A stretch of 64,000 bases of DNA, taken from NCBI RefSeq assembly GCF_000377645.1, contig NZ_KB898473.1, positions 1-64,000 of the forward strand. The letters run 5' to 3'. Under the pieces are notes generated by a model, which was given only the letters and a program-made list of their open reading frames with translations, did no database searches and was not told the DNA's origin. Positions 30,780 through 42,526 of the stretch are shown here, one piece after another; position 1 is the stretch's first letter, and every line of letters starts with the position of its first letter. The position numbers and the translations under genes are program-made. Source of the DNA: Thiomonas sp. FB-6. Its GTDB lineage: Bacteria; Pseudomonadota; Gammaproteobacteria; Burkholderiales; Burkholderiaceae_C.

Positions 30780-32333
30780 TCAGTGGATCCAATGCAACAT
30801 GCTGGCCAAGGTCCAGGCGACAAAGATCAGCACGAGGACTGCGCTGGAAACCATGAACCATCCCAGCTGCCAGCGTTCACGCACGACCGTCTCGGGGGTC
30901 AGCACCCAGGAGACCGTGCCCAGTACCGCGCGCTGCGTGGTCTCGCGCAACTGTCGAGCGGTGCGGTAGGTCGGAAACACGATGACCATCGCATAGCTGG
31001 CCAGCGCCCCGAGGCCCACGGCGAGCACCAGCACCAGCGCGATCAGGAAGGTTCGGCGAGGAAACAGCGCCTGGGGTGCCAGGCGCGGCGGGTCGACGAC
31101 CCGGAATTCCTCGCCGCGGCGGCTCAGGTCCTGGTTGCGCGACAGCGTGGCCGCTTCCCTGCGCTGCACCAGCTTCTGATAGTTGTCATCGAGCAGGCTG
31201 CGCTCGCGCAGCAACTGCGCGTATTGCTCGTCGAGCCCACCGCTGGCCGACTGCTGGCGGCTGAGGCTCTGCATCTGGGACCGCAGGTCTGCCAGCTGCG
31301 ATTGCAGCGCCGCGACGTTCGCGTCGGACTGCGCGAGGCTGACCTTGAGTTGCTGGTATACGGGGTTGTTGGCCTGGACAGGCTGCGCGGACGGCGCGGT
31401 CGCACCCACCCCCGATTCGGCTTCGCGCTGCCTTTGCGCCTGCAGCCGGGCCAGCTCCGCGCGCGCCGTCACGACGTCGGGATAGGCATCGGTGTAGCGC
31501 TGCAGGAGATCGTCCAGGCGCCGGCGCTGTGCCGCGATTCGCACATCCAGGTCGGAGCTGCCCGGCTCGGCCGCGGGCCCTGCGACGCTGCGCGGCGAGG
31601 TGGCGGGAACGTTGGCCAGTTGCGCCTGAAGCGCAGCGCGCGCGCTGACGGCCGCCGCCAGCTGTCCCTGCACCAGCATCTGCTGGCTTTGCAGCTGCTG
31701 CTGGCTCGCGGCCAGGCCCGCCGCGCCCTGGCTCGCGACCTGGGGGTGCTGTGCGCGAAAGCTCGCCAGCTTCGCATCCGCGTCGGCGAGCTTGGATCGA
31801 TAGAGGGCGATCTGGCTGTCGATGAACTGCAGCGCCTGCGTGGAATCCTGCCGGTTTCCAGTCAGGCCCGACTGGACGAACAGGTTCAGCAGCGTGCGCA
31901 CCACGCCCAGGGTCTGCTGGGGATCCGTGCCTACGTAGGAGACCGCATAGATGTTGTCCCGGCCGTTGATCTTCAGGCCGATGGTTTGGGTCAGGCGCTG
32001 GATCAGGAGTTCACGCTTGAAATCCGAGGAGCCCGGAGCCAGCAGGTGGTTGCGGTCGATCACCGCCTCGACGTTCTTCCGCGACAACAGCGTGCGCGCC
32101 AGCATGGCGGCCTGCTGCCCGACGTCGGGCTGCACCGCCAGGCCCTCCAGCAAGGGCCGCAGCGTGGTCTGCGTGTCCACATAGACCGTCGCGCTGGCCA
32201 GGTAGCGCTCCTTGTAGTGCAGCACGCCCAGCGCACCGAGCACGGCAACGCCCCAGGCCACGGCAAGGCCCCACCAGCGCCTTTCCCACATCGCCGGAAA
32301 CAGGTTGAACAGAGGGGCCAGTATGTCGTCCAT
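30780..32333 (-). CDS. Polysaccharide chain-length determinant protein (Wzz/Wzc N-terminal type, XrtA group)
   Basis: 517 residues. An N-terminal membrane segment follows MDDILAPLFNLFPAMWERRWW. The YVDTQTTLRPLL motif and a long Gln/Ala/Leu-rich coiled-coil region (about 180-400) extend into the periplasm. Two C-terminal membrane segments follow (around RTFLIALVLVLAVGLGALAS and near the end). Unlike enterobacterial Wzc it lacks its own kinase domain; the kinase is the next gene, 8 bp downstream. Role: polymer length control and coupling to the outer-membrane channel. Confidence 0.92.
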   Translation of the reverse strand: MDDILAPLFNLFPAMWERRWWGLAVAWGVAVLGALGVLHYKERYLASATVYVDTQTTLRPLLEGLAVQPDVGQQAAMLARTLLSRKNVEAVIDRNHLLAPGSSDFKRELLIQRLTQTIGLKINGRDNIYAVSYVGTDPQQTLGVVRTLLNLFVQSGLTGNRQDSTQALQFIDSQIALYRSKLADADAKLASFRAQHPQVASQGAAGLAASQQQLQSQQMLVQGQLAAAVSARAALQAQLANVPATSPRSVAGPAAEPGSSDLDVRIAAQRRRLDDLLQRYTDAYPDVVTARAELARLQAQRQREAESGVGATAPSAQPVQANNPVYQQLKVSLAQSDANVAALQSQLADLRSQMQSLSRQQSASGGLDEQYAQLLRERSLLDDNYQKLVQRREAATLSRNQDLSRRGEEFRVVDPPRLAPQALFPRRTFLIALVLVLAVGLGALASYAMVIVFPTYRTARQLRETTQRAVLGTVSWVLTPETVVRERWQLGWFMVSSAVLVLIFVAWTLASMLHWIH

Positions 32334-32436
32334 GATTGTCCAGGCGCGTCAGCGCCCATTATTCCTGAAGCAATAGGTCGTGAACAGTTCCATGCATCGG
32401 CATGTCCCGGGCAGATGTTCCCCGGCGCCCGCGCAT

Positions 32437-34464
32437 TCAGGCCCCGTCCAGGTAGCTGCGATAGCTGTCGTCCTGGCGCGACAGCAGCCAGTCCGACACC
32501 CTGGCCGCGATGCGCTCGGCGGCGTGCCCATCCCACAATTCCGGCACCCCGGCGCGTCGCCCCCCGGAACTGATCAGATCGACCAGTTCACGCGCAATCG
32601 TCCCCGCATCGGGCCCAACCAGACGATTCGTACCCACGAGAAGCGAGGCATGGCGCTCGGTGTTCGGCCCGATGGTCAAGCAGGAAAGCCCCAGCGCCGT
32701 CGCCTGGTCCTGGAGCCAGCCGCAATCGGTCAACAGACAGCGTGCGTGGCGCATCAAGCCCAGCAACTCGGCGTAGTGTCGCACCTCCAGGGTCTGCACC
32801 CCGCAAGCCGCCGCATCGGCCTGCAAGGCCTGCCGCAACGCCGCGTCCGCGGCCTTCATCGGCCACAGGGTCGACAGACGCCAGCCCAGAGTGCGCAATT
32901 CGCGGTCCAGCGCCAGTACGGCCCCGCGTGCCGGATCATTCGAGGCCCGGTCCAGCCAGACCAGAACGAAGCCCGCCGGATCGCTGAGCAGGGACATCGG
33001 AAGCCCCTCGCGCTGAAGCGTGCGTTCCGCGGCGACGCTGCGCGCGAGCCCCAGACGCGTGACGTCCGCCGCGAGCGCCCCCACCATCGCCAGCGAGCCC
33101 TCGGGAACGCCCGCGGCGCACAGACGATCCATCGCCACGCGTTCCCCGGTTAACAACAGAGCGGAAAGGCTGTCGCTCGCGGCCCGCCCCAACTCGCGGG
33201 GATCGTCGAGATCGCCGTTGCGCAACCCCGCATCCACGCGCACCACCGGGACTCGCGCCTGGGAGGCCAGAACGGCGCATGCCGCATCGATCGGCCCATC
33301 TCCCGCGACTATGACGGCCCCCGGCGCATCGCCTTCGAGTCGACGTGCCAGGGCCAGCGACGCCTCGGCCATGGATCCAGCCACCGAGGACGCGGTCAAT
33401 TCGACGGTTTCGCCTTGCACCTCCACGCCCAGATCCCGCAGATCGCGCTGGGCTTGCTGCTCATCCCGAACCGCATGATGGCCCAGGAAACGCAGCATGC
33501 GCGCCTCGGGCAGGTCTTCCCGACGGGCAAACGCGTCCATCAGGGCGCCACAGGCCAGCACCCCCCAGTCCGAGGCCGCGATGCACAGCAACGATGTTCC
33601 TTGCGCGGCGGACACACCCGCCGCGGCAGGCGCGTCGGAAGCGGAGCTTCCGTCCATCTCGGCCCGCAATTCGGAATGCACCTGCCGCACCCTCGGGGCG
33701 TCGATGGTGTCGACGGCGTCCAGGAATACCGAGAGCAGCAGACGATTGCACAGGGTGTTGATACGCCGCGGAACACCGCCGCTCGCCAGATGAACGGCTT
33801 CCAGCGCCGCGTCGCTGAAGGACGGGACACCCTGCCAGCCCACCTTGCCCAGACGATGCCGCACGTAGGAGGCGGTTTCCTCCGCGCTCATGGGACCCAG
33901 GTGGTAGCTCGCGATGACGCGCTGGCGCAATTGCTCCATCTGCGGGGAGCGCAAGAGCTTGCGCAATTCAGGCTGCCCCACGAGAAAGCTCTGCAGCAGC
34001 GCCTGGTTCCCGAATTGAAAATTCGACAGCATGCGCAGCTCCTCGATCGCCGTGGCGTCGAGATTCTGGGCTTCGTCGATGATGAGTAGGGCGCGGCGAT
34101 TCGAGGTCGCCAGACGCGCGAGATAGGCCTCCAGCGTGACCAGCAGGCGCGGCTTGCTCAGGCCCTCGCTGTTGATGCCGAAAGCCTGGGCCACGGCCGC
34201 GAGCAGATCTTCCGCGCCCAGCTGGGTACTGACCAGTTGGGCAGCGACGATCTTGTCCGGATCGAGCTCCGCCAGCAGCGCGCGAAGCAGGGTGGTCTTT
34301 CCGGCCCCGATCTCCCCGGTGACCACGACGAAACCCTCCGCCTGGAAGGCCCCGAAGCGAAGGTATTGATACGCTGCCGAATGCCCCTTGCTCTCGAAAT
34401 AGAAACTCGGATCGGGGTTGACCTGAAAAGGCGGCGCGCTGAAGCCGAAAGCTTTTTCGTACAT
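32437..34464 (-). CDS. AAA ATPase (XrtA-associated, ExeA-like) fused to a degenerate UDP-GlcNAc 2-epimerase domain
   Basis: 675 residues in one uninterrupted frame. The N-part (1 to about 265) is the XrtA-associated ATPase: MYEKAFGFSAPPFQVNPDPS, Walker A GEIGAGKTT at about 50-58, Walker B LLIIDEAQNL near 130. After a short Ala/Ser linker the C-part (about 285-675) aligns by eye with non-hydrolysing UDP-GlcNAc 2-epimerases (WecB): VRVDAGLRNGD, ELGRAASDSLSALLLTGE, TDCGWLQDQATALG and GTNRLVG. Of the catalytic residues, the Glu of VEAGLR is Asp here and the His of the usual HRRE segment is missing (LVWLDRASN), so epimerase activity is doubtful. In related loci the ATPase and wecB are, to my knowledge, separate genes. 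Start fixed by the family N-terminus at ATG 34464. Confidence 0.85.
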   Translation of the reverse strand: MYEKAFGFSAPPFQVNPDPSFYFESKGHSAAYQYLRFGAFQAEGFVVVTGEIGAGKTTLLRALLAELDPDKIVAAQLVSTQLGAEDLLAAVAQAFGINSEGLSKPRLLVTLEAYLARLATSNRRALLIIDEAQNLDATAIEELRMLSNFQFGNQALLQSFLVGQPELRKLLRSPQMEQLRQRVIASYHLGPMSAEETASYVRHRLGKVGWQGVPSFSDAALEAVHLASGGVPRRINTLCNRLLLSVFLDAVDTIDAPRVRQVHSELRAEMDGSSASDAPAAAGVSAAQGTSLLCIAASDWGVLACGALMDAFARREDLPEARMLRFLGHHAVRDEQQAQRDLRDLGVEVQGETVELTASSVAGSMAEASLALARRLEGDAPGAVIVAGDGPIDAACAVLASQARVPVVRVDAGLRNGDLDDPRELGRAASDSLSALLLTGERVAMDRLCAAGVPEGSLAMVGALAADVTRLGLARSVAAERTLQREGLPMSLLSDPAGFVLVWLDRASNDPARGAVLALDRELRTLGWRLSTLWPMKAADAALRQALQADAAACGVQTLEVRHYAELLGLMRHARCLLTDCGWLQDQATALGLSCLTIGPNTERHASLLVGTNRLVGPDAGTIARELVDLISSGGRRAGVPELWDGHAAERIAARVSDWLLSRQDDSYRSYLDGA

Positions 34465-34513
34465 GAACGACCCGTGGCGCCGGGCGGATTCCGTCGGAAC
34501 TCCGCTGCGCCGG

Positions 34514-36130
34514 TTAGAAGCGGTGCACGAAGCCGGCGAACAGCGCCGACTCGTTGCCGTTACCGACGACACTCGACGTGAGGAACTGCCTCCTCAGGCC
34601 GACCAGTGCAATCGTGCGAGGGGACAGCCGGTGGTCCCATTGAGCGATCCACGCCGTCTGGTGCGCGCTGCGCCCTGCATTGAAGCCGAAGCCGCTGTCG
34701 TTTTCCCGCTGAAAGGTCAGGTTCAGCGTGTCCAGCGGAGTCAAGCGATGGCCGTAGTTGAAGGCGGCACCGACCTGACGGTTGTCGTTGGACTGGGCCG
34801 ACAGCAGCGCGAGAACCTGCTGCCCCGGAAGATAGAGGTCTTCGGTCCGGTTGCGGTAGACCGACAGCGCGAAGCTGTCGCGCTGTCGCAGCAAAAGCCC
34901 GGTCGCGACCAGGCTGTTCTGCAAACTCGACGACGAGGTGAAGAAATTGCCCGAGGCCGCCAGCCCCGGCGGCAGCCCGGCGTCGCCGAGCAGCGCCTGC
35001 ACCATCTGGGCGCGCTGAAGCGGGTTGGGGTACTGGCTGCCGAGCAGGCCGTCGAGCAACTGGGTGACGTTGCCAACCCCGCTACTCGAATTTCCCACGG
35101 GCGCGAGGTTGCTCGCGATGTCCCGCAACCACTGCAGGTTGAAGCGCGCAACCTCGGTTCCGCCATGGGCCTGAAGGTTCCAGCCGGTGCCGAAGAATCG
35201 GTGCTCGACCGTGGCCTCCAGGCCGTTTCCGGGCTGGGGACGCCATTGAACGCGCGCCCCATAGATCGAGGCATTGTCCTCGGCGCCGAAATCCTGCACC
35301 CGCTCCCTGCCGCCGATGACCCCGACGACCAGGCCTTGCGTCAGCGCATACTCGGGAATCACGCGGGCGGTGGTATCCCGCAACCAGGCGTACGGCTGGT
35401 CGGTGTAGGTGGTGTAGGTCTGGCGCGCGGCCAGGACGTAGCCCCAGTCGACCGGGCTTTGGGCCAGGCTGATCGTCTGATCCAGGTATCGCCCCCCGAC
35501 GATGCCGGAATTGCCCCCCGTGTTGTTGACCTGGGTCCACGTGTCGTCGCTACGCGCCTGCAGACGCAGGCTCGGCGTCAGGAGTCGGTCGACATAGGGG
35601 CTGACGCGCCATTGCGTGCTCGTGTACGTGCTGCCCTGGAGCGCCCCCGCCTGCCCGACGTAGGGACTGATGGACACGCGTTGCGCGTTCATCGACGCGT
35701 CGAAGTACAGGAATTGGTCGGAGAGGATGGAATGCAGGTTCGCGCTGCCGCTGGGCGACACGGTGTCGGCCTGCGTTCCGCCGACGTAGTACCGCGCGTC
35801 GGCACCCAGGTCGGCATTGACCTGCCAGCGCGCATGATCGGAGATCAGGAACACGCGCGGCACGAATTCCAGGGTCTGATCCGAGCGCGGGGCTGCGCCT
35901 GTGCCGAAGTTCGAGTTGCTCGTGGCCGTGCCCAGCACGGCGATCGAGGGCACGACGTAGGTGTCGGGCAAGGCGGCGGGGGCTGCCGCGGACAAGGCCG
36001 AGGAATCCGCTTGCGCAGGCAGGGGCACGCGAGGAATCACCTGGGCGTGCACACCGCCCGCGGCCAGGCCGGTCGACGCCGCGACCGCAGCCAATGCGAC
36101 CATGCGGCTCGGATGTCGTTGCAATTTCAT
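34514..36130 (-). CDS. Outer-membrane beta-barrel protein of the XrtA-type exopolysaccharide system
   Basis: 538 residues. Signal peptide MVALAAVAASTGLAAGGVHA, then a Ser/Ala-rich linker and alternating amphipathic strands to the end. The last residues, ALFAGFVHRF, end in Phe as outer-membrane barrels do. The DQTLEFVPRVFLISDHARWQ and PGLAASGNFFTSSSS regions suit the PEP-CTERM-system-associated barrel family, which replaces or supplements the outer-membrane part of the export machine. It lies between the Wza-like lipoprotein and the ATPase, the order seen in XrtA-type loci. Confidence 0.85.
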   Translation of the reverse strand: MKLQRHPSRMVALAAVAASTGLAAGGVHAQVIPRVPLPAQADSSALSAAAPAALPDTYVVPSIAVLGTATSNSNFGTGAAPRSDQTLEFVPRVFLISDHARWQVNADLGADARYYVGGTQADTVSPSGSANLHSILSDQFLYFDASMNAQRVSISPYVGQAGALQGSTYTSTQWRVSPYVDRLLTPSLRLQARSDDTWTQVNNTGGNSGIVGGRYLDQTISLAQSPVDWGYVLAARQTYTTYTDQPYAWLRDTTARVIPEYALTQGLVVGVIGGRERVQDFGAEDNASIYGARVQWRPQPGNGLEATVEHRFFGTGWNLQAHGGTEVARFNLQWLRDIASNLAPVGNSSSGVGNVTQLLDGLLGSQYPNPLQRAQMVQALLGDAGLPPGLAASGNFFTSSSSLQNSLVATGLLLRQRDSFALSVYRNRTEDLYLPGQQVLALLSAQSNDNRQVGAAFNYGHRLTPLDTLNLTFQRENDSGFGFNAGRSAHQTAWIAQWDHRLSPRTIALVGLRRQFLTSSVVGNGNESALFAGFVHRF

Positions 36131-36194
36131 GAAGCGCTCCCCAGATCGAGGCGCGACACGCCGCGCCGACGACCGATCAGCATAGTCGGACGAA

Positions 36195-36818
36195 TCAGAA
36201 CCACCCCTGCGGGATCACGATGGTGTCGCCGGGCAACAGAGGCACGTTGTCCCCCATCTTGCCGCCACGCAACAGATCGTCCAGATGCAAGCTGTAGGAC
36301 TTGCCGGCGCGGATGAGCACCGCGGCGTTTCCATTGGCGTAAGGCGTCAAGCCTCCGGCGGCAATCATCGCGTCGAGTACCGTCATTTTGTCGCGGTACG
36401 GAATGCTCTGCGGCTTGGTGGCCGCCCCGACGATGGAAACCTGTTGCCCGAGCGCCCCGTGGAAATCGCTCACCACAACCGTGACCACGGGATCGCGCAC
36501 GTATTTGGACATGCTCTCGCGGATCGCCGAGGCGAGTTGGTCGGAGGTCAGACCGGCCGCCTGAACGCCCTGAACCAGCGGAGCGGAAATTCGCCCGTCC
36601 GGCCGTACCGTCACGGTCGAGGACAGATCCGGGTTCTGCCACACCCCGATGTGCAGGGTGTCACCCGGGCCGATGACGTAGTGGTAATCCGACATCGACA
36701 CCTGTGCCGGAGCTGGCGGAAAGTTGTTCGTGGCGCAGGCGCCGAGCGTCAGCGCGAGCGCGCAGGCGCACCAGGCTGCAAACCGGCCGGGGTTCCAGAC
36801 AGAACGAATCGAGTTCAT
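36195..36818 (-). CDS. Polysaccharide export lipoprotein, Wza-like
   Basis: 207 residues. Lipoprotein signal peptide ending in LTLGAC, then the poly_export domain (YHYVIGPGDTLHIGVWQNPDLS, TVRPDGRISAPLVQGVQAAG) and one SLBB domain (VSIVGAATKPQSIPYRD). It forms the periplasmic/outer-membrane export channel. It is shorter than E. coli Wza and lacks the C-terminal amphipathic helix, the norm for this group. ATG 36818 is favoured; ATG 36827 is three codons longer. First gene of the minus-strand operon. Confidence 0.9.
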   Translation of the reverse strand: MNSIRSVWNPGRFAAWCACALALTLGACATNNFPPAPAQVSMSDYHYVIGPGDTLHIGVWQNPDLSSTVTVRPDGRISAPLVQGVQAAGLTSDQLASAIRESMSKYVRDPVVTVVVSDFHGALGQQVSIVGAATKPQSIPYRDKMTVLDAMIAAGGLTPYANGNAAVLIRAGKSYSLHLDDLLRGGKMGDNVPLLPGDTIVIPQGWF

Positions 36819-37161
36819 CGCAGCCATTTCCGTGAAGGAATTCACACTCGCCGGCCTTTTCCGGAAACTCGGACGGTGACGGCGCAAGAATACGGCGCGA
36901 ACATGACGCCGAGTACGGTGCATCGCAGTCTATTTCAGGTGCCTCGATCAAAATCTCCCCATATCGAGGGGATGACCGGATCCGGGGCACGTGCAAACAT
37001 ACTGCACTATTGAAAGTTTGCCGACCGCGGCCTTGCGCGCGCATTGGCGATCAGGCCGGAAAACGGCGGCGGAGGTCTCGGCTCCATGTTTTCGAGCGAG
37101 ACCGCGGAGTACCCGGCGACGTTGGAGCCGGGCACGCCGCGCAACGGGAAATCCATTCATC
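36819..37161. promoter_or_regulatory. Divergent intergenic region controlling the two polysaccharide transcription units
   Basis: 343 bp without a supportable gene, between the Wza-like gene (minus) and the initiating transferase gene (plus). It is noticeably more AT-rich around 36890-37020 than its surroundings. Two dyads are visible: CCTCGAT (36942-36948) with ATCGAGG (36963-36969), and GCAAAC (36993-36998) with GTTTGC (37016-37021). I see no convincing sigma-70 pair and no spaced GG/GC sigma-54 element. The last 60 bases before ATG 37162 are GC-rich and open in several frames but show no coding signal. Confidence 0.5.
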
Positions 37162-38571
37162 ATGATCCGGGTCTTCGACCACTACGTGCCCACGCGCACG
37201 GTGCTGGAGCTGAGCGTGGACTTCATGCTCCTGCTTCTGGCCGCCATCGCCTCGGGCGTGACTCTGGCCGCCTTTTCCGGCGCACCGGTGCACCCGGGCG
37301 ACCTGGTCGCTTCGCTGCTTCCCGAGGCCCTGTCCTTCTCGCTGGTCATGCTGGTGCTGTTCGCCGCCTTCGGCGCCTACCAGCGCGACCGCGTGGGCTC
37401 GCTGCGTGCGATGCTGCTGTGCATGCTGCTGGCCACCTTCGTCAGCGTGGGGCCGCTGTTCTTCCTGGTGTTGCAACTCACCGACACCGAGCGTCATCCC
37501 CTGCATTTCCTCGGCCTGGCCTATGTGTACCAATTCCTCGCCCTGGTGCTGATCCGCCGCCCACTGATGAGCGCGCACAGGCGCGGCCTGTGGAACCGCA
37601 AGGTGCTGGTCATCGGCTGCGGCGCCGAAGCGCAGTCCGTGGCCGCGGACATCGAGCAACGCGGCGGCGGCGCCTACGACCTGGTGGGCTTCTATCCGTC
37701 GCGCGACGACGACGCCCCGGCGCCGGGCCTGTCGGCCCCGGTGCTCGACACGGCGCGGACGCTGGCCGCGCTGGCCGGGGAACACGACATCGACGACATC
37801 GTGGTCGCGGTGCGCGAGCAGCGCGGCGGCGTGCTGCCGCTGCGCCATCTGCTGGAATGCCGCACCCTGGGCATCGCCGTGCATTCGCTGGCCGCATTCA
37901 GCGAGCGCCTCAAGGGCGAGGTGCCGCTGGACAGTCTGAAGGCCAGCTGGCTGATCTACGGCAACGGCTTCGCGCAGGGTTGGCTGCGCACGACGATCAA
38001 ACGCCTGTTCGACGTGGTGGTCGCGCTGACGCTGCTCGCGCTGACCTGGTGGATCATGCTGCTGGCCGCGCTGGCCATTTTCATCGAGGACGGCGCCCCG
38101 GTGCTGTTTCGTCAGGAGCGCGTGGGGCGCTCGGGCAAGACCTTCCACGTGCTCAAGTTCCGCAGCATGCGCACCGACGCCGAGAAGGACGGGGTGGCGC
38201 GCTGGGCGCAGGCCAACGATTCGCGCGTGACCCGGGTCGGGCGCTTCGTGCGCAAGACCCGCATCGACGAACTGCCGCAGCTGTTCAACGTGCTGCGCGG
38301 CGAGATGAGCCTGGTCGGCCCGCGCCCCGAACGCCCGAGTTTCGTCGAGCAACTGACCGAGCAGATTCCCTTCTACGCCATCCGCCACAGCGTCAAGCCG
38401 GGGCTCACCGGCTGGGCGCAGGTACGCTTTTCCTACGGCGCCTCGCTGGCCGACGCGCGGCGCAAGCTGCAGTTCGACCTGTACTACGTGAAGAACCACT
38501 CCCTCGTGCTGGACGCGCAGATCCTGCTGGAGACGGTTCGCGTGGTCGTGTTCGGCGAAGGCGCGCGCTGA
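37162..38571 (+). CDS. Undecaprenyl-phosphate sugar-1-phosphate transferase, XrtA-system EpsB type
   Basis: 469 residues. Four or five N-terminal membrane segments, a Rossmann-like region (VLVIGCGAEAQSVAADIE), then the polyprenyl glycosylphosphotransferase domain: KRLFDVVVAL, VLFRQERVGRSGKTF, LKFRSMRTDAEKDG and DELPQLFNVLRGEMSLVGPRPERP. It starts the repeat unit by loading the first sugar phosphate on the lipid carrier. ATG 37162 (MIRVFDHYVPTRTVLEL) is the typical family start; upstream open frame is not conserved-looking. First gene of the plus-strand unit with tviB and tviC. Confidence 0.92.
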   Translation: MIRVFDHYVPTRTVLELSVDFMLLLLAAIASGVTLAAFSGAPVHPGDLVASLLPEALSFSLVMLVLFAAFGAYQRDRVGSLRAMLLCMLLATFVSVGPLFFLVLQLTDTERHPLHFLGLAYVYQFLALVLIRRPLMSAHRRGLWNRKVLVIGCGAEAQSVAADIEQRGGGAYDLVGFYPSRDDDAPAPGLSAPVLDTARTLAALAGEHDIDDIVVAVREQRGGVLPLRHLLECRTLGIAVHSLAAFSERLKGEVPLDSLKASWLIYGNGFAQGWLRTTIKRLFDVVVALTLLALTWWIMLLAALAIFIEDGAPVLFRQERVGRSGKTFHVLKFRSMRTDAEKDGVARWAQANDSRVTRVGRFVRKTRIDELPQLFNVLRGEMSLVGPRPERPSFVEQLTEQIPFYAIRHSVKPGLTGWAQVRFSYGASLADARRKLQFDLYYVKNHSLVLDAQILLETVRVVVFGEGAR

Positions 38572-38642
38572 AGCCCGCTTGCGGCGCGCGCCCGGGTGCG
38601 GGCGCCGCGCCTTGTCCCCCAACCCTACTTGAATGGTGATCT

Positions 38643-39923
<1,281 letters not shown>

Positions 39924-39933
39924 GGAGCGGAGC

Positions 39934-41001
<1,068 letters not shown>

Positions 41002-41013
41002 ACCCGACGTGGC

Positions 41014-42501
41014 TCAGCTGCGGTACTGGGCCAGTTCGATCACGTAGGTGTCCACCGCGGCGGACGGATCGATCACCGGATGCGCAGGGTCGGCGCAACC
41101 CCAGTCACTCTGCACCAGGATGCGCGTCCCCAATGGGCTGATCGTGACGTTGGGCTGCGCCCAGTAGTTGCTTTGCCGAGCGTCGCTCCAGGCCCCGGTG
41201 CTGCGGTGGTGCGCGACGCGGATCACCTCCTTGGTGTCCACGTTGGCCACGAAGACTTCCTGGTCGAGCAGCGTGGCGGGGCGCTGCACCGGCCGCGCCT
41301 GCCCGGTGCCGAAGGGAGAACCCACGGTGGCCCCGGCGATCCAGGACCGGTTCCTGTAGGCCGTGCAACTGGTGAAGGAGCCGCTTCGTGGGTAGCCGAA
41401 ACCGTTGGAACGACCGACGAGGGTGGAGACGGCACCTGTTTCCAGGTCGGCCACGATCATGTTCCCGACCACGGCCGTGTCGAATTGCACGCCAACCAGG
41501 AGATCGTGGCCCGCCGCGTCTTGCGCACTGTCGATGTGTTCGGCGGAGCTGAAAGGCAACTTGCGCAGCACCCGGCCCGACCTGTCGAACACCCAGGTCT
41601 GGTAACTGGCGTCGTCGCCAAAGCCCGAATTGCTCCAGAACCAGCCCGTGCCCGACAACCTCGGGGCCGGCACGTTGGTACGCTGCTGTGCCTGATCGAT
41701 GCCCTGGTAGCGGATGATCGACCCGGATTTCGCATCGAAGCCGAAGCAGTTCAAGGCCAGGTAGCCTCGGATGTTCGGAATGCCACCGGCCCCCAGACCC
41801 CACAGCGTGTTGTCCGAACCATTGGCGAAGGGATACCCCGCGCGCACGGGGCCGCGCGAGGGCCAGCCCAGGCGCCGCAGGTCCGGGATGAAGTCATGCA
41901 CGACCTTGCGATCGCCGCTCTCGACGTCCGCGACCGTGAGTTCGCTGTGCGCGCTCGACCCCAGCTCGTAATTGCTGATGTAGAACAGGCTCCGGGGATC
42001 ACTCTGTGACCACCAGAACTGCTCGATGTCCGAAGGGTTGATGTCCAGGAAACGCAGGAAGCGGTAGCTGCGCCCGTCGAACAAGGCCCAGCCCTGGCGA
42101 CCACCGCGGCGCGCTCCGGTGACGTACAGGATGAATCGCGACTCGTCGCAGTTCCAGGCCTGGGTACTCGGATAGGCCGGCATGGCGACCATGGCGCCGA
42201 AGTCCGCCTGCGCATCGGTGACGCGGACCATGCGGGTGCCGAAATCGGGGTCGCTGAAGGGACGCAGCTTGGGCTGCCTGGGCAGCGGCGAGTAGCGCAC
42301 CGGCGCCGTGCCGCGCAAGCCCGGTGCCGATGGGCTCGCGGCCACCGGCTGGCTCCAGGCATTGGACGCCAGCATCGCGGTGAGCTCGTCGCGCACCCGG
42401 CCGCAGCCGGCGAGCGCCAGCGTGCCCGGCAGCATCACGGCGCCGGCGCGGAGCAGGGTGCGTCGGCAGGCATCCGGCCGCTGGGGGTGAAGTCGCTTCA
42501 T
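41014..42501 (-). CDS. Beta-propeller lipoprotein, paralogue of the next upstream gene
   Basis: 495 residues. Signal with twin-Arg-like start (DACRRTLLRAG) and lipobox LALAGC. The mature part is made of repeated blade-like segments: DPDFGTRMVRVTD, MPAYPSTQAWNCDESRFILYV, NPSDIEQFWWS, then HHRSTGAWSD and YWAQPNVTISPLGTRILVQSDW near the end. It shares long stretches with the protein at 42527, so the pair is a tandem duplication. Blade motifs distantly recall the seven-bladed oligogalacturonate lyases, but key His residues are not all in place. Substrate unknown; position beside tviB/tviC suggests a link to the acidic polymer. Confidence 0.75.
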   Translation of the reverse strand: MKRLHPQRPDACRRTLLRAGAVMLPGTLALAGCGRVRDELTAMLASNAWSQPVAASPSAPGLRGTAPVRYSPLPRQPKLRPFSDPDFGTRMVRVTDAQADFGAMVAMPAYPSTQAWNCDESRFILYVTGARRGGRQGWALFDGRSYRFLRFLDINPSDIEQFWWSQSDPRSLFYISNYELGSSAHSELTVADVESGDRKVVHDFIPDLRRLGWPSRGPVRAGYPFANGSDNTLWGLGAGGIPNIRGYLALNCFGFDAKSGSIIRYQGIDQAQQRTNVPAPRLSGTGWFWSNSGFGDDASYQTWVFDRSGRVLRKLPFSSAEHIDSAQDAAGHDLLVGVQFDTAVVGNMIVADLETGAVSTLVGRSNGFGYPRSGSFTSCTAYRNRSWIAGATVGSPFGTGQARPVQRPATLLDQEVFVANVDTKEVIRVAHHRSTGAWSDARQSNYWAQPNVTISPLGTRILVQSDWGCADPAHPVIDPSAAVDTYVIELAQYRS

Positions 42502-42526
42502 GCGCCGCCCTCCCTGTCGCTACACC

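Noticed and set aside
32334-32436. Terminator between the ATPase-epimerase and chain-length genes
   Set aside because: Only a 5-bp GC stem with a 9-base loop and no T-tract; the genes appear to be one operon.
36985-37010. Sigma-54 promoter upstream of the initiating transferase gene
   Set aside because: GGCAC is present, but no GC doublet occurs at the required 10-base spacing; the closest GC is six bases too far.
36991-37161. N-terminal extension of the initiating transferase by 57 codons
   Set aside because: The extension is Arg/Ser-rich and unlike the family, whose members start at the MIRVFDHYV-like sequence (ATG 37162).
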